36,944 nucleotides of DNA from Aestuariivirga sp. (GCA_030680855.1 JAUXUN010000023.1:1-36944); one strand, 5' to 3'. Shown: positions 1 to 7,407, counted from the first letter of the stretch. Notes: generated from the sequence alone by a model not told the origin. Numbers and translations: made by a program.

Positions 1-44
1 GCTTTGAATACAACGGAGTTGGCTCAGACAATATTCAATGCCGA

Positions 45-58
45 TTGATGCATATCAA
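45..58. promoter_or_regulatory. FNR/Anr/FixK-type box (perfect)
   Basis: Perfect palindrome TTGAT-GCAT-ATCAA, matching the consensus bound by FNR/Anr/FixK-type regulators. Its centre lies about 76 bases before the ATG of the nitroreductase gene. An in-frame upstream ATG at 38 would put the box inside the coding region, which argues for the start at 128. Binding is inferred, not shown. Confidence 0.8.
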
Positions 59-127
59 TGCAGACCGAATCCTCTGTTGGGCAGATGGCAGCTGGCTGAT
101 CGACTTCGGCGAAAGGAGACTACTGCG

Positions 128-772
128 ATGAGTACCCTTACGAAGCTAGCCCTCGGCATGATGGGGCAGCTGCGCCCCAAGCCTGCGCAAGGCGATACGC
201 TGCCAAAGATGGCCCTGCCTGCGCCTCAGAAGGATGGCGGCATGGCATTGATGGAAGCCCTGTCCAAGCGGCACTCGGCACGCGACTTTGCACCCAAGGA
301 GCTAGCACTGTCTCTGTTGTCCAACCTGCTTTGGGCCGCCTACGGAGTGAATCGCCCAGACAAGGGACGCACTGCGCCCTCGGCGCTCAATTCGCAGGAA
401 ATCGATATTTATGTGGCGCTGCCCTCGGGCGCCTACCTGTATGACGCGACAGAGAACGTTCTGCAATTGGTGGCGGCCAGTGATGTCCGGCACGTGACCG
501 GGTATCAGGACTTCGTTTCGGACGCTGCCTTGGACCTGGTGTTTGTTGCCGACCACAGCCGCATGAAGCTGGTGCCAGTCGCAAAACGCGAGAGCTATGC
601 ATCCGTTACAACCGGCGCCATCTCGCAGAACGTGTACCTGTTCGCAGCCAGCAATGGCTTAGCCACGGTAATCCGGGCCTGGATCGACCGCGATGCAGTC
701 GCCGATGCGCTGTGGCTAAACCACGACCAGCAGGTGTTGCTGTCGCAGACTGTGGGTTATCCGAAAGGCTGA
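128..772 (+). CDS. Nitroreductase-family (SagB/ThcOx-like) protein
   Basis: A 214-residue protein of the FMN-dependent nitroreductase fold. The region around residues 40-55 (EALSKRHSARDF) is the typical N-terminal arginine/serine FMN-binding stretch, and SALNSQEIDIYV corresponds to the segment that places the family's second conserved motif. The C-terminal part (TTGAISQNVYLFAASNGLATVIRAWID) matches the helix that packs on the flavin. These enzymes reduce nitro, quinone or enone compounds with NAD(P)H; the substrate here is unknown. The start at 128 was chosen because AAAGGAG lies about 10 bases upstream and an FNR-type box precedes it; an upstream ATG at 38 would overlap that box. There is no signal peptide, so it is probably cytoplasmic. 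The cytochrome c gene follows after about 60 bases and is probably cotranscribed. Confidence 0.8.
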   Translation: MSTLTKLALGMMGQLRPKPAQGDTLPKMALPAPQKDGGMALMEALSKRHSARDFAPKELALSLLSNLLWAAYGVNRPDKGRTAPSALNSQEIDIYVALPSGAYLYDATENVLQLVAASDVRHVTGYQDFVSDAALDLVFVADHSRMKLVPVAKRESYASVTTGAISQNVYLFAASNGLATVIRAWIDRDAVADALWLNHDQQVLLSQTVGYPKG

Positions 773-831
773 TCCCAGAGGGACGATTGTGCTCGTTTGT
801 TGAATTCCAAGTTAGGCGAATGAGGAAGGAT

Positions 832-1167
832 ATGCCAATGCTTAGGAAGATGCTTCTACCACTTTTGTTCCCAGTCCCAGTCCTTGTGCTTGCCATGCCT
901 CAATCAGTTTGCGCTGCGGATGCTGCTGCTGGCCGCAAACTTGCTGAGCAATGGTGCGCGAAGTGCCACGACATCAACAAGGGTGCCCCATTCAAACTCA
1001 ACCCACCAAGCTTTGCGTCGATTGCCGTTTACCGTCCCCCCGATATCATTCTTGGCAAGGTCATAACGCCTGCGATGCACAGTGGCATGCCGGAAACGCT
1101 ATGGACGCTGCAGCGGGAGGACTTCGAAAACCTCGTGGCCTACATCACTTCGCTTGCGGAGAATTAG
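832..1167 (+). CDS. Small periplasmic c-type cytochrome
   Basis: A 111-residue precursor with an N-terminal hydrophobic signal segment (residues 4-22) and likely cleavage near SVCA-A (residues 28-29). One haem-binding motif, CAKCH, lies at residues 42-46. Met86 in HSGMP is the likely distal axial ligand, so this resembles a class I, single-haem cytochrome of about 9 kDa when mature. It probably carries electrons in the periplasm, perhaps to a high-affinity oxidase or an anaerobic reductase; the partner is not visible here. The ATG at 832 follows GAGGAAGG at a short distance; ATG 838 is an alternative. It sits downstream of the nitroreductase and probably shares the FNR-type box at 45-58. Cys27 lies close to the cleavage site but is not in a convincing lipobox. 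Confidence 0.85.
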   Translation: MPMLRKMLLPLLFPVPVLVLAMPQSVCAADAAAGRKLAEQWCAKCHDINKGAPFKLNPPSFASIAVYRPPDIILGKVITPAMHSGMPETLWTLQREDFENLVAYITSLAEN

Positions 1168-1579
1168 ACGTTCAAAGCCGACTCTGCGGTCCCGTGCTGT
1201 CTCTCAACATCAGACCCGGAAAGCGTGAGGTACGGGCCATGACTTGGGTTATCGCTGAATAGTCTTATTGGTCGCCCGGACGGTAGGTCTCGAGAAGCTG
1301 GTTGAGTTCGCCCACCCTGTCCGTCATGGCCCCGACTGCCCGGAGGCCGAGTTATATCCCAAAGTTGGTAAAGGCAAATTTGGTTTCGGAAGATCGTAGT
1401 GCATGGCAGAAATGGCATTCAGGCCACCACATGCAATCAAGGACAAGCATCCATCGTGGTCACAGTGTCATCAATGGCCCAAGGCCTGCCGGCTATGTCG
1501 GCGGGGAATTATTGGGCGAATACGATAAACAGCCAAAGATGTGAGATTTTAAACTGAAGAACTACCCCCCCAACGCCCG
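1168..1579. other. Intergenic stretch with no supported gene
   Basis: About 410 bases between the cytochrome c gene and the 3' end of the minus-strand COG2187 gene. Short open frames exist on both strands, for example 1302-1544 (+), but none has a good ribosome binding site together with a recognisable protein pattern. No FNR-type palindrome and no strong hairpin were seen. It may be decayed coding sequence; nothing can be assigned. Confidence 0.5.
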
Positions 1580-2623
1580 TCACCGACTCACTGCAGCCTC
1601 AAATTGCAAGAGTCCGGCATGGGCAATTTTGACATAGGCTCGCGCCCTCGGCTCCCATTTTGCAGGCATACGGGGGTTAGATTCAATTAGATGGGCCAGC
1701 GCAAGGCGCGCCCGCAGCAGTGCGCGCGTGCTGCGATAGAAGGCAAATAGCCCATCGGGAAGCGGGGAAGACAGTTCCCTCCGGCAGATGTCGAAGACTT
1801 TTTGGCCGACCCAGGGAGCGCCCAATCTCTCACACTCAAGATCGAGAAATGCAATATCATCGAATGGATCAACTAGCCGCATATCGCGGTTGAATTCGAG
1901 ACAATCAATGACGACGGGCGGCGCGATGAGGCAAACATGCTCAGGCCGCAGGTCGCCGTGACCCTCCAGAAAAGCATCCGCTTCAACCCGTGTGTTGAGC
2001 AGAGGCCGCGCAGTTGACAGGGCTTTCGTCATGCCCGCCAACACTGTTCCTGTCATGACATGATCCAGTTCGAACCGACCGTCGGAAAGGAGAGCCACGT
2101 TTCGCTCATGCTCAGCGGAAAATCGCCGACAGACCTGTTCAAGAGACTGCACCACCGGTGGCGCTGCGCGGTAGAATGCGGACAATTTTTCCGCAAACGC
2201 CACAACGTCCGACTTCCTTGCGGTTCCATGTTCAATTGCATAGTCCAGCATTCGATCCGCCGGCAGTCTTTTCATCTTGACCAGCCACTCAACAACGGGG
2301 CCTTCCCCGGCAAAGGTCAGAACCCCTACACGATCCAGTTTAAGCGGCACAACATCAAGATATATGTCTGGCGCCAGTCTGCGGTTCAGCCGCAGTTCCT
2401 CCCGGCAGGTGAATTCGCGCGCGGAAAGCGTTGTAAAATCGAGGAATTCATAGTGCACCGGTTTCTTCATCTTAAAGACCAATTCACCGGCAAGAAAAAC
2501 CCATGCCATATGTGTTTCGATAACGTCTACGTGAGGACAATGGGAATAGATTGCACAATCACTCAGTGCAGCAACCTTCTGGGCAATATTGACTGCATTT
2601 CCGTTTATGATGGCGGTGGGCAA
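1580..2623 (-). CDS. COG2187-type phosphotransferase-like protein
   Basis: A 347-residue protein resembling the N-terminal half of the COG2187 proteins annotated as bifunctional aminoglycoside phosphotransferase/ATP-binding protein. Visible marks are the early ETHMAWVFLAGELVFKMKKP segment with a lysine pair in the nucleotide-binding position, REELRLNRRLAPDIYL, and the catalytic HGD at residues 222-224 followed by the metal-binding LEFNRDMR and DPFDDIAFL segments. The usual C-terminal P-loop kinase domain of the two-domain members is absent. The substrate is not known; resistance to aminoglycosides should not be assumed. The frame has a stop directly before a TTG codon at 2623, so the start is probably TTG; the first ATG (residue 39) would remove conserved sequence. 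It is divergent from the PRPP-synthetase-like gene. Confidence 0.75.
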   Translation of the reverse strand: MPTAIINGNAVNIAQKVAALSDCAIYSHCPHVDVIETHMAWVFLAGELVFKMKKPVHYEFLDFTTLSAREFTCREELRLNRRLAPDIYLDVVPLKLDRVGVLTFAGEGPVVEWLVKMKRLPADRMLDYAIEHGTARKSDVVAFAEKLSAFYRAAPPVVQSLEQVCRRFSAEHERNVALLSDGRFELDHVMTGTVLAGMTKALSTARPLLNTRVEADAFLEGHGDLRPEHVCLIAPPVVIDCLEFNRDMRLVDPFDDIAFLDLECERLGAPWVGQKVFDICRRELSSPLPDGLFAFYRSTRALLRARLALAHLIESNPRMPAKWEPRARAYVKIAHAGLLQFEAAVSR

Positions 2624-2758
2624 TTAGGTGGCTCTATCGGTCGATTGTTCGCACATATCAATAGCGCTTTTTGACGGCTTTTCAAATAACTCACGGGGAG
2701 AACCCTCTGTCCTTGATCTTGGCTAATTGACGAGAAAGTTGTTCAGGCGGGGAATTTC

Positions 2759-2772
2759 TTGACCTATGTCAA
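2759..2772. promoter_or_regulatory. Variant FNR/FixK-type palindrome
   Basis: Perfectly symmetric TTGAC-CTAT-GTCAA, which keeps the TTG-N8-CAA core of FixK/NnrR/FNR sites but has C/G at the inner position. It ends only 34 bases before the ATG at 2807 of the PRPP-synthetase-like gene. At the usual -41.5 position the transcript would begin almost at the start codon, so it either gives a nearly leaderless mRNA, acts as a repressor site, or serves the divergent gene. Confidence 0.55.
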
Positions 2773-2806
2773 TGCCGTTCTCAAAGTTCGGATACAAGGT
2801 GTTTTT

Positions 2807-3784
2807 ATGTTGTTTTTTGCCATTCATGAATCACGCCCATTTGGCGAGCAGGTGGCCCGGCACCTTGGTGTGGATCTGAGTCTGCATGAGGAGCGCAACT
2901 TCGAGGACGGCGAGCATAAGATGAGGCCACTTGTCAGCGTTCGAGGCAAGGATGTTTATGTTCTGCAGAGCCTCCATGGCGGGCCAGTTGAGAGCGTAAA
3001 CGACAAGCTTTGCAAGTTGTTGTTCTTTCTTAGCGCCCTGCGTGACAATGGCGCAGCGCGCATTACCGCGCTGGTGCCCTATCTCGCCTACTCCAGGAAG
3101 GATCGCCAGACCAAGACCCGCGATCCCGTAACGACCCAATATGTCGCTCGTCACTTTGAGGCAGCCGGCGCCGATTGTGTCGCCACCCTCGATGTTCACA
3201 ACATTGTCGCTTTCCAGAACGCCTTCCGCTGCCGGACCGTCCACCTCGATACCCGTGGCCTGTTTGCCAACGCACTTCGAGATTTGCTGGCAGATGCGCA
3301 AGTTACCGTGATCTCGCCCGACCCAGGCGGCGTAAAGCGGGCGCAACTCTTTCGTGAAATGTTGCAAAAGACGCTGCTCCGGCCTGTGGGTCAGGCTTTT
3401 GTGGATAAGCGCCGCAGCGGAGATATCGTAAGCGGTGATATGATCGTCGGCGATGTTGAGAATACAACCGTGGTTGTGATAGACGATCTGATAGCCTCGG
3501 GGGGGACGATGGATCGCGCGGCACGCGCGGCAATGGAACATGGGGCGAAGGAAGTAATTGCCTGTGCCGCACATGGGCTCTTTACCGGCAACGCCAAATC
3601 GATCCTGGCAGCCGCGCCGCTCAAACACATTATCGTCACCGATACAGTCCCTCCGTTCAGGCTGGACGCAACGTTTGTCACAACTCACATTGAGAACGTG
3701 AGCGCCGTACCGCTCTTTGCAGATTGCATCAAGTGCCTTCATGGGGGTTCTTCAATATCTCAGTTGCTGGGCGACGAGGACTAG
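2807..3784 (+). CDS. Ribose-phosphate pyrophosphokinase-like protein
   Basis: A 325-residue member of the PRPP synthetase family, which makes 5-phosphoribosyl diphosphate from ribose 5-phosphate and ATP. Visible are the phosphate/ATP region ALVPYLAYSRKDRQTK, followed by ARHFEAAGADCVATLDVHN (the family's metal and flexible-loop region), and the PRPP-binding loop VVVIDDLIASGGTMD with Asp226-Asp227. The sequence is divergent from housekeeping Prs (for example FFAIHESRPFGEQVARHLG at the N terminus), so it is probably a second, accessory copy. The ATG at 2807 follows AAGGTG; an in-frame TTG at 2759 would begin inside the palindromic box and is rejected. The hibernation factor gene follows 26 bases later, suggesting an operon linking nucleotide supply with ribosome storage. 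A phosphoribosyltransferase gene lies nearby at 4646-5314. Confidence 0.85.
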   Translation: MLFFAIHESRPFGEQVARHLGVDLSLHEERNFEDGEHKMRPLVSVRGKDVYVLQSLHGGPVESVNDKLCKLLFFLSALRDNGAARITALVPYLAYSRKDRQTKTRDPVTTQYVARHFEAAGADCVATLDVHNIVAFQNAFRCRTVHLDTRGLFANALRDLLADAQVTVISPDPGGVKRAQLFREMLQKTLLRPVGQAFVDKRRSGDIVSGDMIVGDVENTTVVVIDDLIASGGTMDRAARAAMEHGAKEVIACAAHGLFTGNAKSILAAAPLKHIIVTDTVPPFRLDATFVTTHIENVSAVPLFADCIKCLHGGSSISQLLGDED

Positions 3785-3810
3785 GCGGATTCCAGTTTGA
3801 GGAGGAGATT

Positions 3811-4350
3811 GTGCAGACACCAATAGAAATTGACTTCCAGGGCTTTACACCAACTGATCGCCAGAAGGCTTCGGTCCAGGAGCATATCAGACTCTTCGAA
3901 AAAAGATTTGGACGTATCAGCTCCGGCCGCCTCGTCGCTATCGGGCCCGGCGGCCACCATCAGACGGGAGGCCTCTACGAGGTCAACATCCGACTAAGAC
4001 TGCCGACGGGAAAGGAAGTCGATGCGTCCCGTACCCCTCACGCCGATGAGCGTCACTCCGACTTCTATTTCGCATTGAATGACGCCTTCAAGCGGGCCCG
4101 CCGCCAGCTTCAGGACAAAGTGGGGCGTCTCAGGGGTGAGGTCAAATCCCATGAGCCCCCGACTGCCGGAACTGTGACCAAGTTGTTCGAAGATCACGGA
4201 TTCCTTGAGACTCCGGCCGGCCTGGAAATCTACTTCCACCGAAACAGCGTCCTGAACGGCGGTTTCGCCAAGTTGAAGCCGGGAATGCGCGTCACCTATG
4301 TTGAGGAGGAGGGTGAAAGCGGCCCGCAGGCGAGCACCGTCAAAATCTAG
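3811..4350 (+). CDS. HPF/RaiA-like ribosome hibernation factor with cold-shock-like domain
   Basis: A 179-residue protein with two parts. Residues 1-100 follow the HPF/RaiA (sigma-54 modulation protein) pattern: an opening beta strand IEIDFQGF, the helix ASVQEHIRLFEKRFGRI, and the strand/helix stretch YEVNIRLRLPTGKEVDASR...DFYFALNDAFKRARRQLQDK. Residues about 118-179 (GTVTKLFEDHGFLETPAGLEIYFHRNSVL...MRVTYVEEEGESGPQASTVKI) look like a cold-shock/OB fold with the RNP-like GFLET and IYFHR segments. HPF proteins bind the 30S decoding centre and inactivate ribosomes under stress; the added RNA-binding domain could aid docking or dimer formation (inference). The GTG start at 3811 follows GGAGGAG at 3801-3807 with good spacing. 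It is probably cotranscribed with the upstream PRPP-synthetase-like gene. Confidence 0.82.
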   Translation: MQTPIEIDFQGFTPTDRQKASVQEHIRLFEKRFGRISSGRLVAIGPGGHHQTGGLYEVNIRLRLPTGKEVDASRTPHADERHSDFYFALNDAFKRARRQLQDKVGRLRGEVKSHEPPTAGTVTKLFEDHGFLETPAGLEIYFHRNSVLNGGFAKLKPGMRVTYVEEEGESGPQASTVKI

Positions 4351-4420
4351 GAAAGCATTGGTCTGGTTTGCCGAAGCAACGATGGCCAGGAGCGAAGGAC
4401 TGGAGAAAAGCCAGGAGCAA

Positions 4421-4642
4421 CTAGCCCTCCATCCCGTCCCGCCGCACCCAGGCATTGCCAATCTTTTCGTACTGCCGCTTCACCGCCGCCCAGGCGATGC
4501 GGTGCGCGATTTCCTCCAGCCGTGGATCGCCACGATGACTCTCAAAAGCATGGTTGAAGGCCGCCCGGAAAATGTCCTGGGCATGTTCGGGCAGGTGGGA
4601 CTTCACGGAGGCGGGCAAATCGGTATTCGATGCATAGGGCAT
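4421..4642 (-). CDS. chaB: ChaB-family protein
   Basis: A 73-residue protein with a clear ChaB pattern: it opens MPYASNTDLPASVKSHLPEH, continues AQDIFRAAFNHAF, and ends EEIAHRIAWAAVKRQYEK with a final W-x-R. ChaB was named as a regulator of the ChaA cation antiporter in E. coli, though its molecular role is not settled. It is the last gene of the minus-strand operon, starting 3 bases after the phosphoribosyltransferase stop. No chaA-like gene is in the window. It is close to full length for the family. Confidence 0.85.
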   Translation of the reverse strand: MPYASNTDLPASVKSHLPEHAQDIFRAAFNHAFESHRGDPRLEEIAHRIAWAAVKRQYEKIGNAWVRRDGMEG

Positions 4643-4645
4643 GGC

Positions 4646-5314
4646 TTAAGAATCCTTCAAATTCGAAGGGTCCGCAGCGGCCAGCATTTCGATCACTTCT
4701 TCATCGGCGACCTGATGAAAGTCGCGATAGAAATCACCGATGGCCATGAATGGATAGGGTTGGTGAAGGCAGATGATGTCATCGACATAGGTACTCAGTT
4801 CATTGATCCTGTCGCCCGGGGCAACCGGAACTGCCAGCACAAGCCTCTTAGGGCTTCTCTTCTTCAGCGCCTGTAATGCAGCCTTGACGGTGGTGCCCGT
4901 GGCAATGCCATCATCGACGACAATGGCGGTGCGGCCCATAACGGAGACGGGCTCACGCCCCTTGAGATAAAGTTTACGACGCCGGTCGATCTCGGCAATT
5001 TCCTTTGCTGCCGCCTTTTCAATTTCATGCCGCTCAAGACCCAGCGTCGACATCACTTCATCATTGAAGACGAGATCGCGGCGTTCTCCATCGACAATAG
5101 CAGCGGCGGCGAGCTCCGGCTGCCAGGGGACTCCGATCTTCCGCACTAAAAGCAATTCCAGTGGGGCCTTCAAAAGGCGCGCTACTTCGAGAGCCACGGG
5201 AACACCACCACGCGGCAAGGCAAGCACCACCGGCTGCTCAAACCGGAATTTTGCAACCTCCTCCGCCAGAAGTTGTCCGGCCTGCGTCCGCGACGTGAAC
5301 GCCGTGAAGGTCAT
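4646..5314 (-). CDS. Phosphoribosyltransferase (COG1926-like)
   Basis: A 222-residue type I PRTase-fold protein. The PRPP-binding loop IVVDDGIATGTTVKAAL lies at residues 131-147, and LALPRGGVPVALEVARLL (31-48) is the conserved N-terminal loop. This family (COG1926, predicted phosphoribosyltransferase) is often next to or fused with an alpha/beta hydrolase, as here, where it overlaps the upstream hydrolase gene by 4 bases (ATGA). The substrate is unknown; salvage of a base is possible but not shown. The middle part (residues 85-120) is rich in charged helix-forming residues. ChaB follows after 3 bases. Confidence 0.85.
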   Translation of the reverse strand: MTFTAFTSRTQAGQLLAEEVAKFRFEQPVVLALPRGGVPVALEVARLLKAPLELLLVRKIGVPWQPELAAAAIVDGERRDLVFNDEVMSTLGLERHEIEKAAAKEIAEIDRRRKLYLKGREPVSVMGRTAIVVDDGIATGTTVKAALQALKKRSPKRLVLAVPVAPGDRINELSTYVDDIICLHQPYPFMAIGDFYRDFHQVADEEVIEMLAAADPSNLKDS

Positions 5315-5937
5315 TGCTGTTGTCCCGCGCCAAGATGACGGCTGAACCAGTCCATCGTGAGTTCGACTACGCGATCAAGCGTCCCCGACTCCTCGAAGAG
5401 ATGGGTCGCACCTGGAATGATTTCCAGGCGTTTCTCGCAGGATAGCGCCGCAAGAGCAGTTCGATTCATTTCGATAACCTCCTCGTCATAACCACCAACG
5501 ATGAGCAGTGTTGGAGTCGTAACCTGATGCAAAACTGGCAGAGCCAGATCGGGTCGTCCACCGCGGGAAACGACGGCGCCAATATGTTTCCCGTGTTTGG
5601 CGGCGGCCATTAGCGCGGCAGCCGCACCTGTGCTTGCACCGAACAATCCAATAGGCAGGCGTGACAGGCCGTTCTGGCCTCGCGAAAAGCTAACTGCCTC
5701 CGACATGCGGCTTGCCAGCAGCGGAATATCGAACACATTGTTGCGATCTTCGGCCTCCGCCTCGGTCAGCAGATCGAAAAGAATTGTGGCAAGCCCCGCA
5801 CTATTCAACTGCTTTGCCACTAGCCGGTTGCGGGGACTGAACCGGCCTGACCCGCTTCCATGCGCAAAGATGATGGCACCGCTTGCCCGCTCAGGAACGG
5901 AAATGTCAGCCGGCAAACCCGCCGCGCCAATTTTCAC
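5311..5937 (-). CDS. Alpha/beta hydrolase (dienelactone-hydrolase-like)
   Basis: A 208-residue hydrolase with a visible catalytic triad: nucleophile Ser102 in GLFGASTG, Asp151 in GGYDEEVIEMN and His179 in PGATHLFEE. The oxyanion region is FAHGSGSGR (residues 25-32), typical of the small cytoplasmic hydrolases that accompany COG1926 phosphoribosyltransferases. No signal peptide is present. The start is GTG at 5937 in a 4-base GTGA overlap with the stop of the upstream gene, which indicates translational coupling. The substrate cannot be read from sequence; ester or lactone hydrolysis is the family norm. Confidence 0.82.
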   Translation of the reverse strand: MKIGAAGLPADISVPERASGAIIFAHGSGSGRFSPRNRLVAKQLNSAGLATILFDLLTEAEAEDRNNVFDIPLLASRMSEAVSFSRGQNGLSRLPIGLFGASTGAAAALMAAAKHGKHIGAVVSRGGRPDLALPVLHQVTTPTLLIVGGYDEEVIEMNRTALAALSCEKRLEIIPGATHLFEESGTLDRVVELTMDWFSRHLGAGQQQ

Positions 5938-6431
5938 TGCCTCGCCTCGATCCGGCTGTTGACCGCGGCGAAGATCATGTGAATGCCTTTCTCACTGTTG
6001 CCCAGGGGTGCAGCAAAAACTTCGATGAGTTGACGCGGCCCGGTTTGCCCATCAGTCTCGAACATTGCGGAATATGGCTCGACTTTTTCGGCGACAATGT
6101 CGAATAGGCGACGCAACCGTACGGCGATCTTCTTGTCGGCAACCTCGGGGGCCTGGCCGCCAGTGAGCTGGAGCGTAGCCGCCGCCGCATGGCCCGCAGT
6201 AGAAACGGTCCAATGCCTCGTTCCGTTGGTCGTCAAACGGGCAAGAAAGGCAAAAGGTGAAATGTCGGGGGGAGTGCCCGACATATCGGCTACGCTCGGC
6301 GTGATCTTGCCACCCCGTTTCAACACCCAGAAATCAGATAGAGCGCGGAGTGCCGGATCAGTCGGGCTTGCCGCGTCAATGCGCAGAAACAGGCGGACGA
6401 GCGGCTCAGTCAGGGAATCAAGGGTGGACAT
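5934..6431 (-). CDS. PAS_5-like alphaproteobacterial protein
   Basis: A 165-residue protein whose segment ALRALSDFWVLKRGGKITPSVADM followed by a PPDISPF-FLARL stretch resembles the opening of the PAS_5 (DUF1457-like) family common in alphaproteobacteria, where a D-Y-W-x-S-K-R-G-x-x-x-P-S pattern is typical. Residues 70-160 would make up the PAS-like core (RHWTVSTAGHA, RLRRLFDIVAEKVEPYSAMFE, LIEVFAAPLGNSEKGIHMIFAAV), and the closing PLG-E..I..I pattern is also characteristic. It is the first gene of the operon 6431-4421. It could sense a small ligand or membrane state, but no output domain is attached. The family assignment is moderate. Confidence 0.6.
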   Translation of the reverse strand: MSTLDSLTEPLVRLFLRIDAASPTDPALRALSDFWVLKRGGKITPSVADMSGTPPDISPFAFLARLTTNGTRHWTVSTAGHAAAATLQLTGGQAPEVADKKIAVRLRRLFDIVAEKVEPYSAMFETDGQTGPRQLIEVFAAPLGNSEKGIHMIFAAVNSRIEARQ

Positions 6432-6623
6432 GGGGTTTATCTCGCTTCATTGCAAACTACAGACATAGATTACAGTGCGAACCTGCCTTTGGCATTCGCC
6501 AGCTTTGATAGGGAACTGCACGCAGCGGACCCGCAGGGCGCAGCGTGTCCCGGTCACGATTAATTAGCCTACCCAACGTTGCCTAAGCGAAAGCCACAAG
6601 GCAATTTTTCTACCCTGCGGAGT

Positions 6624-6645
6624 AGCACTCCCTGACGGGAGTGCT
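6624..6645. terminator. Perfect 9-bp hairpin, possible terminator or CIRCE-like element
   Basis: AGCACTCCC-TGAC-GGGAGTGCT is a perfect 9-bp inverted repeat with a 4-base loop. It lies just past the 3' end of the BON gene (minus strand) and 193 bases before the start of the PAS_5 operon. It lacks a T-tract in the minus direction. The arms AGCACTC/GAGTGCT are those of the HrcA-bound CIRCE element, but the spacer is 8 rather than 9 bases and the outer TT/AA are not kept. Confidence 0.5.
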
Positions 6646-6678
6646 GCCGTTGCAGCAGCCAATCCATAGGCAAACAGC

Positions 6679-7326
6679 CTAGACAATGCTGATATGGTCC
6701 ACGACCGAAATAACACCGGGCGCCGACCACGCAGTGCGTTCTGCGAGGTCACGCTCGTACCAGGCCTTCACCTTGCCATCCAGCGTGACATGTCCATTCA
6801 AGACCGACACCTTTATAGCGCCAGACTCTAGTTCGGCGTTTCTTTTCAAGGCATTCTCAATACGGTGCTTGACATCCAGGGCCTGGACTCTCGGCTTGAT
6901 CATGATCTCATTGGCGAGACCCTTGATGCCCGCCAACTTGCGGACGGCACATTCCGCGTCGGTGCGTTGATAGTGCCAGTCAACTTCGCCCGAGAGTGTC
7001 ACAAATCCACCCTGGATCTTAACCTGCACCTTGTCCTTGGGTATGGTCGAATCCCAGGCGATTATATCCAAGGCACGTTTGGCGATCTGATCGTCTGACG
7101 TTTTTTTGTCATTGGGAAAGCGGATTTCAATTTCCTGGGCGATTGCCCGGACACCTTTCACCCGCCTGACGGCCTTCTCGGCAGTGAACTTCTCAGAGTA
7201 GCTACCAACATGGCCAGTGAGCGTCACAACGCCATCTTCGGCTGTTACACCGATATGCTCGGCGTCAATGCTTGGTTCCCATTCCAGTTCATCTTCAACG
7301 GCTTGCTTCAGGGTTTTGTCACTCAT
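6679..7326 (-). CDS. Triple BON-domain protein
   Basis: A 215-residue protein built of three BON domains, at about residues 5-70, 80-145 and 150-214. Each shows the pattern of a short helix, then V-x-V/I-x-G-x-V-T-L-x-G-x-V (GVVTLTGHV, GFVTLSGEV, GHVTLDGKV), then a helix and a closing V-N/D-x-I. BON domains bind phospholipid or osmotic-stress targets. There is no signal peptide, so it is probably cytoplasmic or membrane-associated. The start at 7326 was chosen because GGAGA lies 6 bases upstream; the ATG at 7332 is too close to that site. A perfect FNR-type box lies 82 bases upstream, and GACAAT is placed where a class II -10 element would be. Confidence 0.88.
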   Translation of the reverse strand: MSDKTLKQAVEDELEWEPSIDAEHIGVTAEDGVVTLTGHVGSYSEKFTAEKAVRRVKGVRAIAQEIEIRFPNDKKTSDDQIAKRALDIIAWDSTIPKDKVQVKIQGGFVTLSGEVDWHYQRTDAECAVRKLAGIKGLANEIMIKPRVQALDVKHRIENALKRNAELESGAIKVSVLNGHVTLDGKVKAWYERDLAERTAWSAPGVISVVDHISIV

Positions 7327-7407
7327 TGTCATTCTCCATTCTAGCATAGGAAATTGTAGCAAAATGCCTGCCGCCGGACATTGTCGCACCAAAAACCGCC
7401 GCCTGCA

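Noticed and set aside
38-127. N-terminal extension of the nitroreductase from an ATG at 38
   Set aside because: It would cover the perfect FNR-type box at 45-58, while ATG 128 has a good ribosome binding site.
1302-1544. 80-codon plus-strand frame in the gap after cytochrome c
   Set aside because: No ribosome binding site and no recognisable family pattern; short enough to occur by chance.
2713-2726. TTGAT-CTTG-GCTAA as a further FNR-type box
   Set aside because: Only the left half matches; the right half agrees in two of five bases.
2831-3742. Long open frame on the minus strand opposite the PRPP-synthetase-like gene
   Set aside because: It is a shadow of a well-supported gene; no family pattern and no ribosome binding site.
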